DNA of 64,000 nucleotides from Rhodobacteraceae bacterium WD3A24. Its GTDB lineage: Bacteria > Pseudomonadota > Alphaproteobacteria > Rhodobacterales > Rhodobacteraceae. The position numbers and the translations under genes are program-made. The notes under the pieces were generated by a model. That model had not been told where the DNA came from, ran no database searches, and saw nothing but the letters and a program-made list of their open reading frames with translations. Positions 9,240 through 17,806 of this stretch are shown piece after piece. Position 1 is the first letter of the stretch, and the number at the start of each line of letters is the position of its first letter. The stretch covers positions 48,223-112,222 of the forward strand of contig PUHN01000002.1 of the NCBI GenBank assembly GCA_002967695.1, in the 5' to 3' direction.

Positions 9240-10008
9240 ACCGGCCGCGCCCGTGCAGGTGATCGCGGTGCACGACATCAGCCCGTCGCTGCGCCGCGTG
9301 ACCCTGCGCGCGCCCGATGGCCGGGCACCGTCACCCATAAGCCCCGCCGCCCATTGCCACCTTTTCTTTCCCGAGGCGCGCGAGACCGCGGTCGATTTCG
9401 AAACACGCCTGAACACCCGATCCGGTCCGCCGGGCCGGGTGTTCACTTACAGACGCATTCACACGGACGGCAGTTTCGACGTGGACTTCGTGCGCCACGC
9501 GGGCGAGGGACCGGCCGCGCGCTGGCTGCGCCGCGCCCGTCCCGGCACAGTGATCGGCCATCGCGGGCCGGGTCGCGGCAAGCTGGACCCGAGCGCGGTT
9601 GGCGAGGGGGGCCTGTTCATTCTGGCAGATATGACGGCGCTTCCCGCCGCCCTCAGCCTGCTTGAGAATGCGCCGAGGCGGCGCGACGTGCAGGCGATCA
9701 TCTCCGTGCGGCACTCTCACGACGACGTTGCCCTGCCGGCCTCGGTGCGATCTTCTGTTTGGCTCATCGCCGAAAGGCCCGGGGCGCTCATCGGCGCCTT
9801 GCGCACCCGCACTTTGCCAGCAAAAATCACCCTTTTTGCGGCCTGCGAAGCTGCGGAGATGCGCATGCTCCGGCGCTACGCGTTGGATGAACTCGGGCTT
9901 GACCGAAGCCAGGTTGTCACCTCGGGCTACTGGAAGCGCGGCCTGACCGCGGAGCAGGTGGACAGAGCGAAGCGAAAGCCCGATTGGCTTGGAGATCTCG
10001 TGGGGTAA
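9226..10008 (+). CDS. Siderophore-interacting protein, FAD-dependent ferric reductase
   Basis: This cytoplasmic flavoprotein of the SIP (ViuB/YqjH) family reduces imported ferric siderophores to release iron. The 260 residues contain the FAD-binding motif RVFTYRRI and a downstream acidic strand (FDVDFVRHAGEGPAARWL), the nucleotide-fold segment ILADMTALPAAL, and the typical C-terminal GYWKRGLT. It overlaps the binding-protein gene by 14 bases, which couples uptake to iron release. Confidence 0.88.
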   Translation: MSTSEPAAPVQVIAVHDISPSLRRVTLRAPDGRAPSPISPAAHCHLFFPEARETAVDFETRLNTRSGPPGRVFTYRRIHTDGSFDVDFVRHAGEGPAARWLRRARPGTVIGHRGPGRGKLDPSAVGEGGLFILADMTALPAALSLLENAPRRRDVQAIISVRHSHDDVALPASVRSSVWLIAERPGALIGALRTRTLPAKITLFAACEAAEMRMLRRYALDELGLDRSQVVTSGYWKRGLTAEQVDRAKRKPDWLGDLVG

Positions 10009-10054
10009 GGCATGGTAGTGATCCGTGCCCCTGACAGGAGAGCCGGATCGCTAC

Positions 10055-10885
10055 ATGGGTGAGCTACTCGAGTTCTGGAACAACCTCTCTCCCGAGGCCG
10101 TCGGGCTTGCGGCCTTCTTCGTCGCCTGCGTCTTTATCGTTGTGGTCGGAGTTCCCCTCGCACGCCGTCTCGGCGAACGGTTGAGGCGTTCGCTTAGGCG
10201 GCGGATGTCGAAACGGCGCCAAATGACCCCGTGGCACCGGCGCCAAAAGCAACGACGGCAGCGAGCAGCGCTGATGAAAGGCCTCGCGGTAATCGCGGTG
10301 CTGCCGGTGCTCGTCATCGGCGCTCTCCTTGCCGCCTATCTGGTTCTACCAGAGAGGTTCGGCTTCGTCGGCGTCTACATGGACAACGCCCGTGAGGTCG
10401 CGCAGTCGTGGATCACTGATGAGCGATCTTTCTCGACGTCAGAACCTCGGGTCGACCGGCGCGGGCAGTCCAGTTCCACCGTGACCTCCGCATCAGTGCG
10501 CGTGATCGACGGCGACACGCTGGAATTGAACGGCCAGCGCATCCGCCTTCATGCCATCGATGCCCCCGAAAGATCGCAACGCTGTGCCAGTGCTGATGGC
10601 GGCAACTGGAACTGCGCGGCTGCCGCCGAAAGGCGGCTGAGACAGCTTGTGTCGGGCAGCAATATGAGATGCGCGCAGCGCGACACTGATCGCTACGGGC
10701 GCTTGGTGGCGGTGTGCTACGCGGATGGGGTCGATGTGAACGAGGTGCTGGTGCGCGAGGGCCTCGCCTGGGCATATCGCCAGTATGGGCGGGACTATGT
10801 TGGCGCCGAACGCCGCGCGCGCAACGAAGCACGCGGCATATGGCAGGCCGAAACCATGCCTCCATGGGAATATCGCCGGCGGTAA
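10055..10885 (+). CDS. Membrane-anchored thermonuclease-family protein
   Basis: This is a staphylococcal-nuclease-like (SNase) domain protein with two N-terminal membrane helices (about residues 10-30 and 76-98). The domain occupies about residues 145-270 with VIDGDTLELNG, IRLHAIDAPERSQ and DTDRYGRLVAVCY. These carry the metal-binding Asp and the catalytic Arg, Glu and Arg equivalents. An in-frame GTG at 10025 adds ten residues and cannot be excluded; the AGGAG at about 10036 lies between the two candidates. It sits between iron genes but has no evident link to iron; its nucleic-acid substrate is unknown. Confidence 0.75.
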   Translation: MGELLEFWNNLSPEAVGLAAFFVACVFIVVVGVPLARRLGERLRRSLRRRMSKRRQMTPWHRRQKQRRQRAALMKGLAVIAVLPVLVIGALLAAYLVLPERFGFVGVYMDNAREVAQSWITDERSFSTSEPRVDRRGQSSSTVTSASVRVIDGDTLELNGQRIRLHAIDAPERSQRCASADGGNWNCAAAAERRLRQLVSGSNMRCAQRDTDRYGRLVAVCYADGVDVNEVLVREGLAWAYRQYGRDYVGAERRARNEARGIWQAETMPPWEYRRR

Positions 10886-10988
10886 CCTCGCCTTGTATCG
10901 ATCAAGGGCACATGCGCGACTGTCAAACGCGCTCTTGCCCAAGCCGATGTTAATGCATAATGATGAATGTGTTATTCGAGAGGTTCAC

Positions 10989-11966
10989 ATGATACCCGGT
11001 CTCGCCAGTCGTCGCCGCTTCTCCGATCTGTCCGAGCGCGAGATCCTCGCTCTCGCGATCTCGTCGGAAGAGGACGACGCGCGTATCTACCGCAGCTATG
11101 CCGAACGCCTGCGCGAGGACTATCCCGCTTCGGCGGCGATCTTCGACGGCATGGCCGAAGAGGAGGACGGCCACCGCCAGAGCCTCATCGAAGCGCACGA
11201 GAAGCGCTTCGGCGACGTGATCCCGCTGATCCGGCGCGAGCATGTCGCGGGCTTCTACGCGCGCCGGCCGACCTGGCTGGTCGAGAACCTCTCGCTCGAG
11301 GATATCCGCGGCGAGGCCGAAGGAATGGAGCGGCAGGCGCAGCGCTTCTACGAACACGCGGCGCAACGCGTGAGCGATGCGGGCACGCGCAAGCTCCTGG
11401 GCGATCTGGCCGCCGCCGAGGCTGGCCACCGTGCGACGGCCGACGAACTGGTGGCCGAGCACCTCGACAGCGAGACCCGCGCCGCCGAGGATCGCACCGC
11501 TCATCGCCAGTTCGTGCTGACCTGGGTGCAGCCCGGGCTTGCCGGGCTGATGGACGGCTCCGTCTCGACGCTCGCGCCGATCTTTGCGGCGGCTTTCGCC
11601 ACGCAGGACCCGTGGACGACCTTCCAAGTCGGGCTTGCGGCCTCGGTCGGAGCGGGCATCTCGATGGGATTTACCGAGGCCGCCTCCGACGACGGGGAAC
11701 TCTCGGGCCGCGGCAGTCCGCTCAAGCGCGGCGTCGCCTCAGGCGTGATGACGACGCTGGGCGGGATGGGGCACGCGCTGCCCTATCTGATCCCCGACTT
11801 CTGGGTGGCGACCTACATCGCGATCGCGGTCGTGATCGTCGAGCTCTGGGCAATCGTCTGGATCCAGAACCGCTACATGCAAACGCCCTTCATGCGCGCC
11901 ACAGTCCAGGTGGTCATCGGCGGCGCTCTGGTGCTGGCCGCCGGCATCCTGATCGGTGGCGGCTGA
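10989..11966 (+). CDS. mbfA: Membrane-bound ferritin MbfA (rubrerythrin-VIT1 fusion)
   Basis: This is an iron exporter with a ferritin-like di-iron domain fused to a vacuolar iron transporter (VIT1/CCC1) membrane domain. It protects alphaproteobacteria from iron and peroxide stress. The 325 residues have ferritin-like helices with likely metal ligands in SEEDDARIY, AEEEDGHR and AAAEAGHR (about 26-34, 57-64 and 142-149). A membrane domain follows from about residue 175 (GLMDGSVSTLAPIF). The start at 10989 is preceded by AGAGG. Family members are usually repressed by Irr; an AT-rich stretch lies directly upstream, but I could not assign an iron-control box with certainty. Confidence 0.9.
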   Translation: MIPGLASRRRFSDLSEREILALAISSEEDDARIYRSYAERLREDYPASAAIFDGMAEEEDGHRQSLIEAHEKRFGDVIPLIRREHVAGFYARRPTWLVENLSLEDIRGEAEGMERQAQRFYEHAAQRVSDAGTRKLLGDLAAAEAGHRATADELVAEHLDSETRAAEDRTAHRQFVLTWVQPGLAGLMDGSVSTLAPIFAAAFATQDPWTTFQVGLAASVGAGISMGFTEAASDDGELSGRGSPLKRGVASGVMTTLGGMGHALPYLIPDFWVATYIAIAVVIVELWAIVWIQNRYMQTPFMRATVQVVIGGALVLAAGILIGGG

Positions 11967-12034
11967 TTGTGCCGGGTGATGGTCGACTGGCCGCCACGCT
12001 CGCGATGCTCCAAACGCCTCTTGGGCCGCATCGC

Positions 12035-12150
12035 CTCAGAGGCTCTGAGAGCGCCACTGAGAGTCATCCTCGACTTTGACGACAAGTTGCTCGTCAGAAG
12101 CACGATGTCGCCTCCAGAGGCGCCTCAGGGGGCCCTGAGGGCGGCCTCAG
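12035..12150. repeat. Cluster of CTCAG/CTGAG inverted repeats
   Basis: This stretch holds a perfect 7-base-arm palindrome CTCAGAG-G-CTCTGAG (12035-12049) and a perfect 8-base-arm one CCTCAGGG-GG-CCCTGAGG (12123-12140), plus further single CTCAG or CTGAG words. It lies in the 626-base gene-free interval 11967-12592 downstream of mbfA. The interval also contains a pyrimidine/A-only stretch near 12392-12433. No T-run follows the hairpins, so these are not classical terminators. Confidence 0.5.
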
Positions 12151-12592
12151 GATCTGCACCTGCCCGACAAGAGGCTGACTGCCGCGCGGGACGTCGCTTG
12201 GCCGGGCGCGTTCTTGAAGCTGGTAATTCACTTATGCCCACCGGAATGCGGCCGCAATTTATCCAGCCTCATGCGGCGATCTTATGCCTGCTTCTGCGGC
12301 ATGGGAGGCTGCGAAGTAAGTTACAGCTTATCTTGAGCCACTCGAGCGCCGAGAGCGAGGTGCCCGCGTAATAATTTAACACCGACAAAGTAAACCCAAC
12401 CAACACACCTCCCCCACACACCCACCTCCATCTTGTCCTTCACAACATGAGACCTCTGCGTCTACTTCTCCCTTGTCTCGGAGAGCGGAGGAGCGAAGCG
12501 ACGAGCGCTCTCCTCAAGTTACATCACAGCTTTCCATCTTCGCAGACGACAGCCATCTTCTTGACGGTAACCGTCTACCAGTTCCTCCTTCA

Positions 12593-14590
12593 TCAGCGTT
12601 TCTTCCAGGAGAACTGGCTCCAGCGGCGCGCAAGCGTATCTGTCGCGCGGCCAACAACCTTGTTGAGCTCTTCCCAGGCGCAGAGCGTGCCGGTCGTGCC
12701 TTTGGGGCGGCGCAGGTTCTTGTAGCCGGCGGCCTTGGCCTCAAGATACGCATCTTCCTCCTGCAAGCGCTCGGTCAGGTCGACGCCGTAGACGCCGCGC
12801 CAGGTGAGCTGATCTCGGACGACCTTCTCGGCTGCGCGGTCCGCCGGCGATGTGGGCAGCCAGAACGACAGGTAGCGCGTCTTGAGCTTTCTGATGCTGT
12901 TCGTCGACAGGTCCTCGATGCGCGCGAGGCCGTGTTCCTTGAGACGTTCTTCCCCGGATATCTCGACCTCGATGCGGGCGCGGCGCTCGTCATCGGGGAG
13001 CTCCTTGCGCGTCCCTGTCTCGGGGTTCACCTGGTCGGTGATCTTGTGCTGCGTGCTGATGCGTAATCCATTCGGTTGTGCGCCGCGATAGAGCGTGGCG
13101 TCGAGGTATAGTGTGTTGACGTGCTTGCCGTGGGCGATGCGATTACGAGCATGCTCGTGGCGCAATTCATGATCGGGAACGAGGCGCGGAACCTTTCCCG
13201 GCTGAGCGAAGAGAAATTGCGCACTCGCCTTGGGCGCGGCGGTGGCTGGCTGCACGTAGACCTGCCGGGCGTCGTCATCGACTTTCAGCTTGTTGGATCG
13301 ATCGAGCCAATGATGGCGCTGTAGAAGTCCGACCATCTGTTCGCGCAGCGCGAGGCGTTCCTCCGGCGCACGGTCTCGCGCGGGGTGAAAATCGATCGAG
13401 AATTCGAGCAGGAACAGCCTGGCGTCGCCGACGATCTCCCACTCCCGGTCGATCTTCTCGAGGATCGCGGCGATCATTTTGGGCGTCGGTTCCTGGAGCA
13501 GGATCGCGAACTGATGTCCGGAGCTTGCATGTGCTGCGTGCGGAAGGCGGGCGCGCCAGCCTTCGTTTCCTGCACGGACCGCCAGATCATGCACGAAGGA
13601 GCGGGTCCTTCCGGCGATATCGGCGGCGTCGCGAACGCGCTGGAAATGCGTGCGTGCGTTGGTGTCGACGAGCACGATCACCCTGTCGATGAGTGCCTTG
13701 GCTTCGTAGTTCTCCTTGATCGCCACCTCCGGCATGAAGATGAGCCGGTCTTTCATGCGCGCCTGTGGCGAGTTCAGCGGGCCGACAGCGTAGCTGAGCG
13801 ATGCTGCCGGGAGTGGTGTGGCCGCGCGCCGATATTCGTGCATCTTGCGCGTGGTGGAATAGCCGAGCGCAATGGAGAATCCGTGGCCGGTTGATACAAC
13901 ATGTGCCGCCGGTGTGCTCGCATGCGATCGTGATGTGCTGCTGCTTCCTGATAGGACAGGGGACGCCGCGTGGGGCACCTTGACCTTCCCGGTCATGGCA
14001 TCGAGCGCCTTCCTGAGCGTCGGCGACTTGAGCCTTTTCGTGCCTTTCCCGGTCGCCACGCCAGAACGCAGATGGTCGAAATAGGCCGGCAGCACGCGTG
14101 CGACTGTCTTGATACGCCCGCGGAAATCCGACGCAGACACTTCGTCATCAAACAGCTCTTTCCAGCGCTTGCTCAGATCGGTCGCGGTGATCTTGCCCTT
14201 GTCATGGTCCATTGGCGCCGGGAGGCCCTCTTTCTGTGGCTGATCGCGCCGAAAAATCTCTGCTGCTGCGGCGGCGACAGTCTTCAGGATAATCGTCTTG
14301 TCGGGCGCCTTGCCTGGTGTCGCCTTCAGGCCGGAAGCACCGTCCAGCAGTAGCCACTCGCCGAACAGATAAAGTTCGGCGAAGCGCTTGATCGTGTCGT
14401 CGGATCTGATGGCATCATCGCGCGTCTTTGGCGGCCGGCTGATCGAGCCCAAGGGACAAGTAGCGGCGACCCGGCAATTCATTCGCCGTAGAGACGCGGC
14501 CGGATCGCTGGCGGCGTCCGGATTGCCGTCTTCGAACAGCCCCGATTTCGATGAGATATGGGACTGTTTCCAGCCGAGCAAGTCGCTCAT
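12593..14590 (-). CDS. Unrecognised 665-residue protein, faintly replication-initiator-like
   Basis: I do not recognise a family with confidence. The protein is long and soluble, with no signal peptide or membrane segment. Residues near the middle include LFLLEFSIDFHPARD, and the C-terminal half has NTLYLDATLYRGAQ followed by RARIEVEISGEE. This order of an acidic strand, a TLYLD-type strand and an R-x-E strand is reminiscent of rolling-circle replication initiators and phage Rep-like proteins, but that is only an inference. The start at 14590 (MSDLLGW, second of two ATGs) follows GAGGGAG. The gene lies among insertion-sequence fragments, which suggests acquisition with a mobile element. Confidence 0.6.
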   Translation of the reverse strand: MSDLLGWKQSHISSKSGLFEDGNPDAASDPAASLRRMNCRVAATCPLGSISRPPKTRDDAIRSDDTIKRFAELYLFGEWLLLDGASGLKATPGKAPDKTIILKTVAAAAAEIFRRDQPQKEGLPAPMDHDKGKITATDLSKRWKELFDDEVSASDFRGRIKTVARVLPAYFDHLRSGVATGKGTKRLKSPTLRKALDAMTGKVKVPHAASPVLSGSSSTSRSHASTPAAHVVSTGHGFSIALGYSTTRKMHEYRRAATPLPAASLSYAVGPLNSPQARMKDRLIFMPEVAIKENYEAKALIDRVIVLVDTNARTHFQRVRDAADIAGRTRSFVHDLAVRAGNEGWRARLPHAAHASSGHQFAILLQEPTPKMIAAILEKIDREWEIVGDARLFLLEFSIDFHPARDRAPEERLALREQMVGLLQRHHWLDRSNKLKVDDDARQVYVQPATAAPKASAQFLFAQPGKVPRLVPDHELRHEHARNRIAHGKHVNTLYLDATLYRGAQPNGLRISTQHKITDQVNPETGTRKELPDDERRARIEVEISGEERLKEHGLARIEDLSTNSIRKLKTRYLSFWLPTSPADRAAEKVVRDQLTWRGVYGVDLTERLQEEDAYLEAKAAGYKNLRRPKGTTGTLCAWEELNKVVGRATDTLARRWSQFSWKKR

Positions 14591-14760
14591 CATGTCTCCC
14601 TCGCTCCAGGCCTGCTCCCGCTGACAGATGATCGTCTTGTGCAATCGGCTGGCGACGAGATTGCGCCTACATCGCTGGCCGTGCCGATCTGCGCAAGGCT
14701 AGGTGAGGGTTATCATTCACATATTTCCCGCGATCACCTCTGCCTGCTTGATCACCGTCG

Positions 14761-15064
14761 TCACGGCTTCCGCTTAAGCCCGTCCACGCCCTGGTCGAGA
14801 TAACGCGCCTGCCGGCGCCAGACGGTGCGCTTCGACGTGTTCGCGCGCCGCATGATCTCAAAGGCGCCATGGCCGTCCGCCGTCGCCAGCACGATCTCGG
14901 CCCGCCAGACAAGCTTGCGCGGCGTGTTGCCGGTCGGTGATCAGGCCGCGAAGCCCAGCACGATCAACAGGGGGCAGATACAGGCAGATGTCATCGCGTC
15001 TCATGCCCCGATACTGACATGCCCGCCTACCAATGGGAATCCTGCGTCAGGTGCCGAACACTAG
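14761..15064 (-). pseudogene. IS630-family transposase N-terminal fragment (frameshifted)
   Basis: On the minus strand the sequence encodes the helix-turn-helix N-terminus of an IS630-type transposase (RKLVWRAEIVLATADGHG, then IMRRANTSKRTVWRRQARYL and LDQGVDGLKRK). The part before RKLVW is in a different frame, and a stop follows GLKRK at 14761. The rest of the transposase is absent. The fragment ends on the right at CTAG, consistent with IS630 insertion at TA. It is inactive. Confidence 0.75.
14840..15064. repeat. 225-base direct repeat, copy A (IS630 end)
   Basis: This segment is repeated in the same orientation at 17187-17411 with three substitutions in 225 bases. Both copies end in GAACACTAG. 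Copy A continues on its left into more transposase sequence, while copy B stops at a hairpin. Both share the same frameshift, so they derive from one already decayed element or from an element with that frame arrangement. Confidence 0.9.
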
Positions 15065-15735
15065 CGTATCCGAAGAGACTCTGGGCTAAAGGTAAGTTCG
15101 TATTCACCTGAAGGAACGCCAAGCCCATCAGCGCCGCAACGCAAGAGCGCGCGGCGCGCTGCCTCAAAGGATTGGCTTATCGCTTCATCTGAGCCGCCGA
15201 TGCGGGGCTCGCGAATCTCAATCGATCCGGCATCAACCGTGCCGTCGGCTTGCACTTGGAAGAATGCAGTCACGGTCGCATTCATCGCTTCGTCAGAAAG
15301 TGCGCCAACATTCCAACAACGTAATACCGCCGCGCGAAGAGCATCGCGCTCACCGGAGGTTAACAGCGGCGTCCCAAACTCATCAGTTCGTGCAGTTTCG
15401 TCGGCTTCGAAGCCGCTCTGTTCCAGAAGATAGAGCAGACCGAATTGCTCCAGTCGTGAGTTAGGTCCTCGCCGGCAAAGCGGCTCCAAATTGCGCGCGA
15501 TTTCATGAAGCGGGTCAGCTCCTTCAGGATCGGGTGCGCGCCTCAGCAGGTCATCAACTGCCACAAAGCACTTTCTCACCATTTCAGCTGGAAGCGGACG
15601 TGCAATGGGCACGCTTGCCATTCGTTGGGCTATTTGCAACGCTTCGGAGAGTCGGTCATCGTGTTCGTTACCAAAGGCTGCCAACGGTTGGCCGACAACC
15701 GCAATGCAGGCCAATAGCACCAAATGAATCTTCAT
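15061..15735 (-). CDS. Secreted protein with TonB/TolA C-terminal-like domain
   Basis: The protein is exported (signal peptide MKIHLVLLACIAVVGQPLAA), with 224 residues from the start chosen; ATG at 15747 would add four. The C-terminal third (about 140-224) reads LRCWNVGAL, VTAFFQVQADGTVDAGSIEI and AARRALLRCG. This is the pattern of the periplasmic TolA/TonB C-terminal fold. There is no N-terminal membrane anchor or proline-rich spacer, so it is not a complete TonB. Its stop codon lies in the CTAG at the edge of repeat copy A, so the native C-terminus may have been altered by the insertion. Confidence 0.6.
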   Translation of the reverse strand: MKIHLVLLACIAVVGQPLAAFGNEHDDRLSEALQIAQRMASVPIARPLPAEMVRKCFVAVDDLLRRAPDPEGADPLHEIARNLEPLCRRGPNSRLEQFGLLYLLEQSGFEADETARTDEFGTPLLTSGERDALRAAVLRCWNVGALSDEAMNATVTAFFQVQADGTVDAGSIEIREPRIGGSDEAISQSFEAARRALLRCGADGLGVPSGEYELTFSPESLRIR

Positions 15736-16001
15736 CGTCCGCAACATACGCCAATGCTGCCCGCTCGGCTATGCTGAAGCAAGGCATTGTCTTATGCGAC
15801 CGAGCCCCGATTCATTGCGCAGGCTCGCAAGTGTGAAGCCTTGCAAAGCCTTCACCAAGATCGCATCCGCCGTAGTTGTTCGCCGCGCGCAAACGCCGGA
15901 CTGAATGCCCGGAGCCTTGCCGCGGATTGTGCCGATCGAACGGCACGAGAACCAGTTTGGCTGGCGGGCCTGCACGGAGGTTCACGGAGGTCGTCGGCAC
16001 G

Positions 16002-16257
16002 GTGCAGCTTAGGGAGCGTCACCGCCGCAAAGGCCGTCTCCGCGAGGTCGAAGTCCGTGCTTTCTCTGTCACGCTCTCCCCCGACTCGCGCCGGATCGAG
16101 GCCGTGCGGGTGTTCTACACCGCCTGGCGCGAGGCGCTGGTCTATCTGGCCGGGGTGCAGCGCGAGGGCGGGGATGCTGCGAGAGCACGAGATCGCGGAC
16201 GGGCTGCCGCCGGGGAGCCGTATTTTTTGTTTGCGCGAATCAGCAGGCGCCGCATAG
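16002..16257 (+). pseudogene. Frameshifted small open frame of unknown family
   Basis: A protein-like stretch (VQLRERHRRKGRLREVEV, then VRVFYTAWREALVYLAGV) runs from about 16002. It continues in a different frame from about 16174 as MLREHEIADGLPPGS, ending at 16257. Taken together this looks like a small protein broken by a frameshift. I do not recognise the family. The surrounding bases 15750-16000 show no other gene. Confidence 0.35.
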
Positions 16258-16291
16258 CGTTCACTCAACTGAATTACGTAGTAGGTGCGCT

Positions 16292-16600
16292 GTGCTAAAT
16301 AATCTCTTGATTTCCGCTATATCCGCGGCACTCATCGTGTTGCCCACTCCCGCAGTTTTTGCCCATTCTGGCGGCCTTGATTCCAATGGTTGCCACGCCG
16401 GCTCGCGGCCCTATCACTGCCATCGCGGCTCTGGTTCGAGCCCTCGATCTACGTCTCCCTCGCGCAGCGGCGGCGACTTGAATTGCGCAGATTTCAGCAG
16501 CTGGCGAGAGGCGCAACGAGTGTTCGAGCAGTCCGGTCCCTCTGACCCCCATCGTCTTGATGGCGACAATGACGGGATTGCCTGCGAGGCCCTGCGTTAA
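16292..16600 (+). CDS. Secreted YHYH and excalibur-domain protein
   Basis: This 102-residue exported protein has a signal peptide (cleavage near VFAHS) and the YHYH-type motif GCHAGSRPYHCHRG. After a Ser-rich linker comes an excalibur calcium-binding domain (NCADFSSWREAQRVFEQSG, then DPHRLDGDNDGIACEAL). The last motif is an EF-hand-like DxDxDG loop closed by a disulfide between the two cysteines of the domain. The start codon is GTG. Such proteins are often found on mobile islands with extracellular nucleases; the exact role is unknown. Confidence 0.8.
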   Translation: MLNNLLISAISAALIVLPTPAVFAHSGGLDSNGCHAGSRPYHCHRGSGSSPRSTSPSRSGGDLNCADFSSWREAQRVFEQSGPSDPHRLDGDNDGIACEALR

Positions 16601-16667
16601 CTCGCCTTGATAATTGTCGAGATAAGATTGGGCAACGTATGCTCAGAAATTCCAACATGGAAAAAAT

Positions 16668-17006
16668 ATGAACAAGAAACTGACTGTCTTGTCGCTGGCC
16701 TTGATAGCCTCGCTCTCAGCATGCGCCTCGCAGCCGGAAGACATCGCCGCGACGGACATCGGCGACGGGATTTATCGAAATCATTCATGCGAGCAGTTGA
16801 GTGAGAGAGAATTGCACTACCAGCAACAGCTAGAAGCCCTGAGCGCTAATCAGCGGAGTGCCGCCACCGGAGATGCATGGGGCGTCTTCCTCCTTGGCCT
16901 TCCTCTCTCAAGCATGTCAGGAAACGATCGCGAAGCTGAAATAGCTGTTTCGCGGGGACACCTCAACGAAATTGAGCGCGAGCAGGTTAGGAAATCTTGT
17001 TCGTGA
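16668..17006 (+). CDS. Small lipoprotein of unknown function
   Basis: The 112-residue protein has a clear lipoprotein signal (MNKKLTVLSLALIASLSAC), with the lipobox cysteine at residue 19. The middle contains a short hydrophobic stretch (WGVFLLGLPLSSM) and the ends are charged and helical (ISRGHLNEIEREQ-like). Similar small lipoproteins are scattered in Rhodobacterales. It lies 67 bases after the excalibur gene in the same direction, between the two IS630 copies. Confidence 0.7.
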   Translation: MNKKLTVLSLALIASLSACASQPEDIAATDIGDGIYRNHSCEQLSERELHYQQQLEALSANQRSAATGDAWGVFLLGLPLSSMSGNDREAEIAVSRGHLNEIEREQVRKSCS

Positions 17007-17166
17007 TGCCGAGATTAGGACGCGAGGCGGCGGTCGCATGTCCCCCGCAGACGGCACGCTCTGTCAGGCAAGAGTTTCTACTACTTTTGTCGAGAGCGGC
17101 ACCACATCTGCCCCATTGACACGGCGCCCCCTCTAGACACAGCCCCCGAAGCATCGCAGAAGACTG

Positions 17167-17188
17167 CCCGAGATTCGCCTCGGGTTTT
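17167..17188 (+). terminator. Rho-independent terminator-like hairpin
   Basis: CCCGAG-ATTCGC-CTCGGG followed by TTTT. It lies 160 bases after the lipoprotein gene and exactly at the left edge of repeat copy B. Confidence 0.55.
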
Positions 17189-17411
17189 CGCGCGCCGCAT
17201 GATCTCAAAGGCGCCATGGCCGTCCGCCGTCGCCAGCACGATCTCGGCCCGCCAGACAAGCTTGCGCGGCGTGTTGCCGGTCGGTGATCAGGCCGCGAAG
17301 CCCAGCACGATCAACAGGGGGCAGATACAGGCAGATGTCTTCGCGTCTCATGCCCCGATACTGACACGCCCGCCCACCAATGGGAATCCTGCGTCAGGTG
17401 CCGAACACTAG
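17187..17411. repeat. 225-base direct repeat, copy B (IS630 end)
   Basis: This is nearly identical to 14840-15064 (222 of 225 bases). It carries the same start of an IS630-type transposase on the minus strand, cut off at IMRRA. Both copies end in CTAG. Together they bracket the secreted protein, the broken orf, the excalibur protein and the lipoprotein. Confidence 0.9.
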
Positions 17412-17806
17412 GTGAACCAGGCCGTGCAATTGCAGCTACTGCAACCGGGTTTCAAAGGATCGCGGTGACACATGAGATGATGACTTTGACCCAGCGCATT
17501 GGTGCGAGTAGTGCTATACACACTGCAATACAATGCGAACTACGCAAATCTATAAAGCCCTGAAAAGGCTACACAAAAATAAGGCCTGTGACGATGATGG
17601 CGGTCATCGTCTCCGCCACTACCTATTGATTATAAATGATTTTATGGGCTTTATGGCTCCTTGCCCCACATAAAGGCCCACATAGGAAAAAAGCGCTAGG
17701 TGAGGGCTTAAGGCAGGTCTGACCTTTTGTTGCAATTTTGGCATTGAGGCAAAAACCTGTTCCCACCGGTCCTAGCTCGTCATCCCCTAGACTTCGCGAC
17801 TCCCCC
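17412..17806. other. AT-rich gene-free stretch with short repeats
   Basis: This interval is visibly richer in A+T than its surroundings. It has no convincing gene. It contains the word ATAAAGCCC at 17552-17560, its inverse at 17646-17654, and ATAAAGGCCC at 17670-17679. It also has an inverted repeat GACGATGA-TGGCGG-TCATCGTC (17590-17611). Confidence 0.45.

Noticed and set aside
12392..12433. CA/CCA-rich tract as a possible CRISPR or tandem repeat array
   Set aside because: It is a simple low-complexity tract without regular repeats and spacers.
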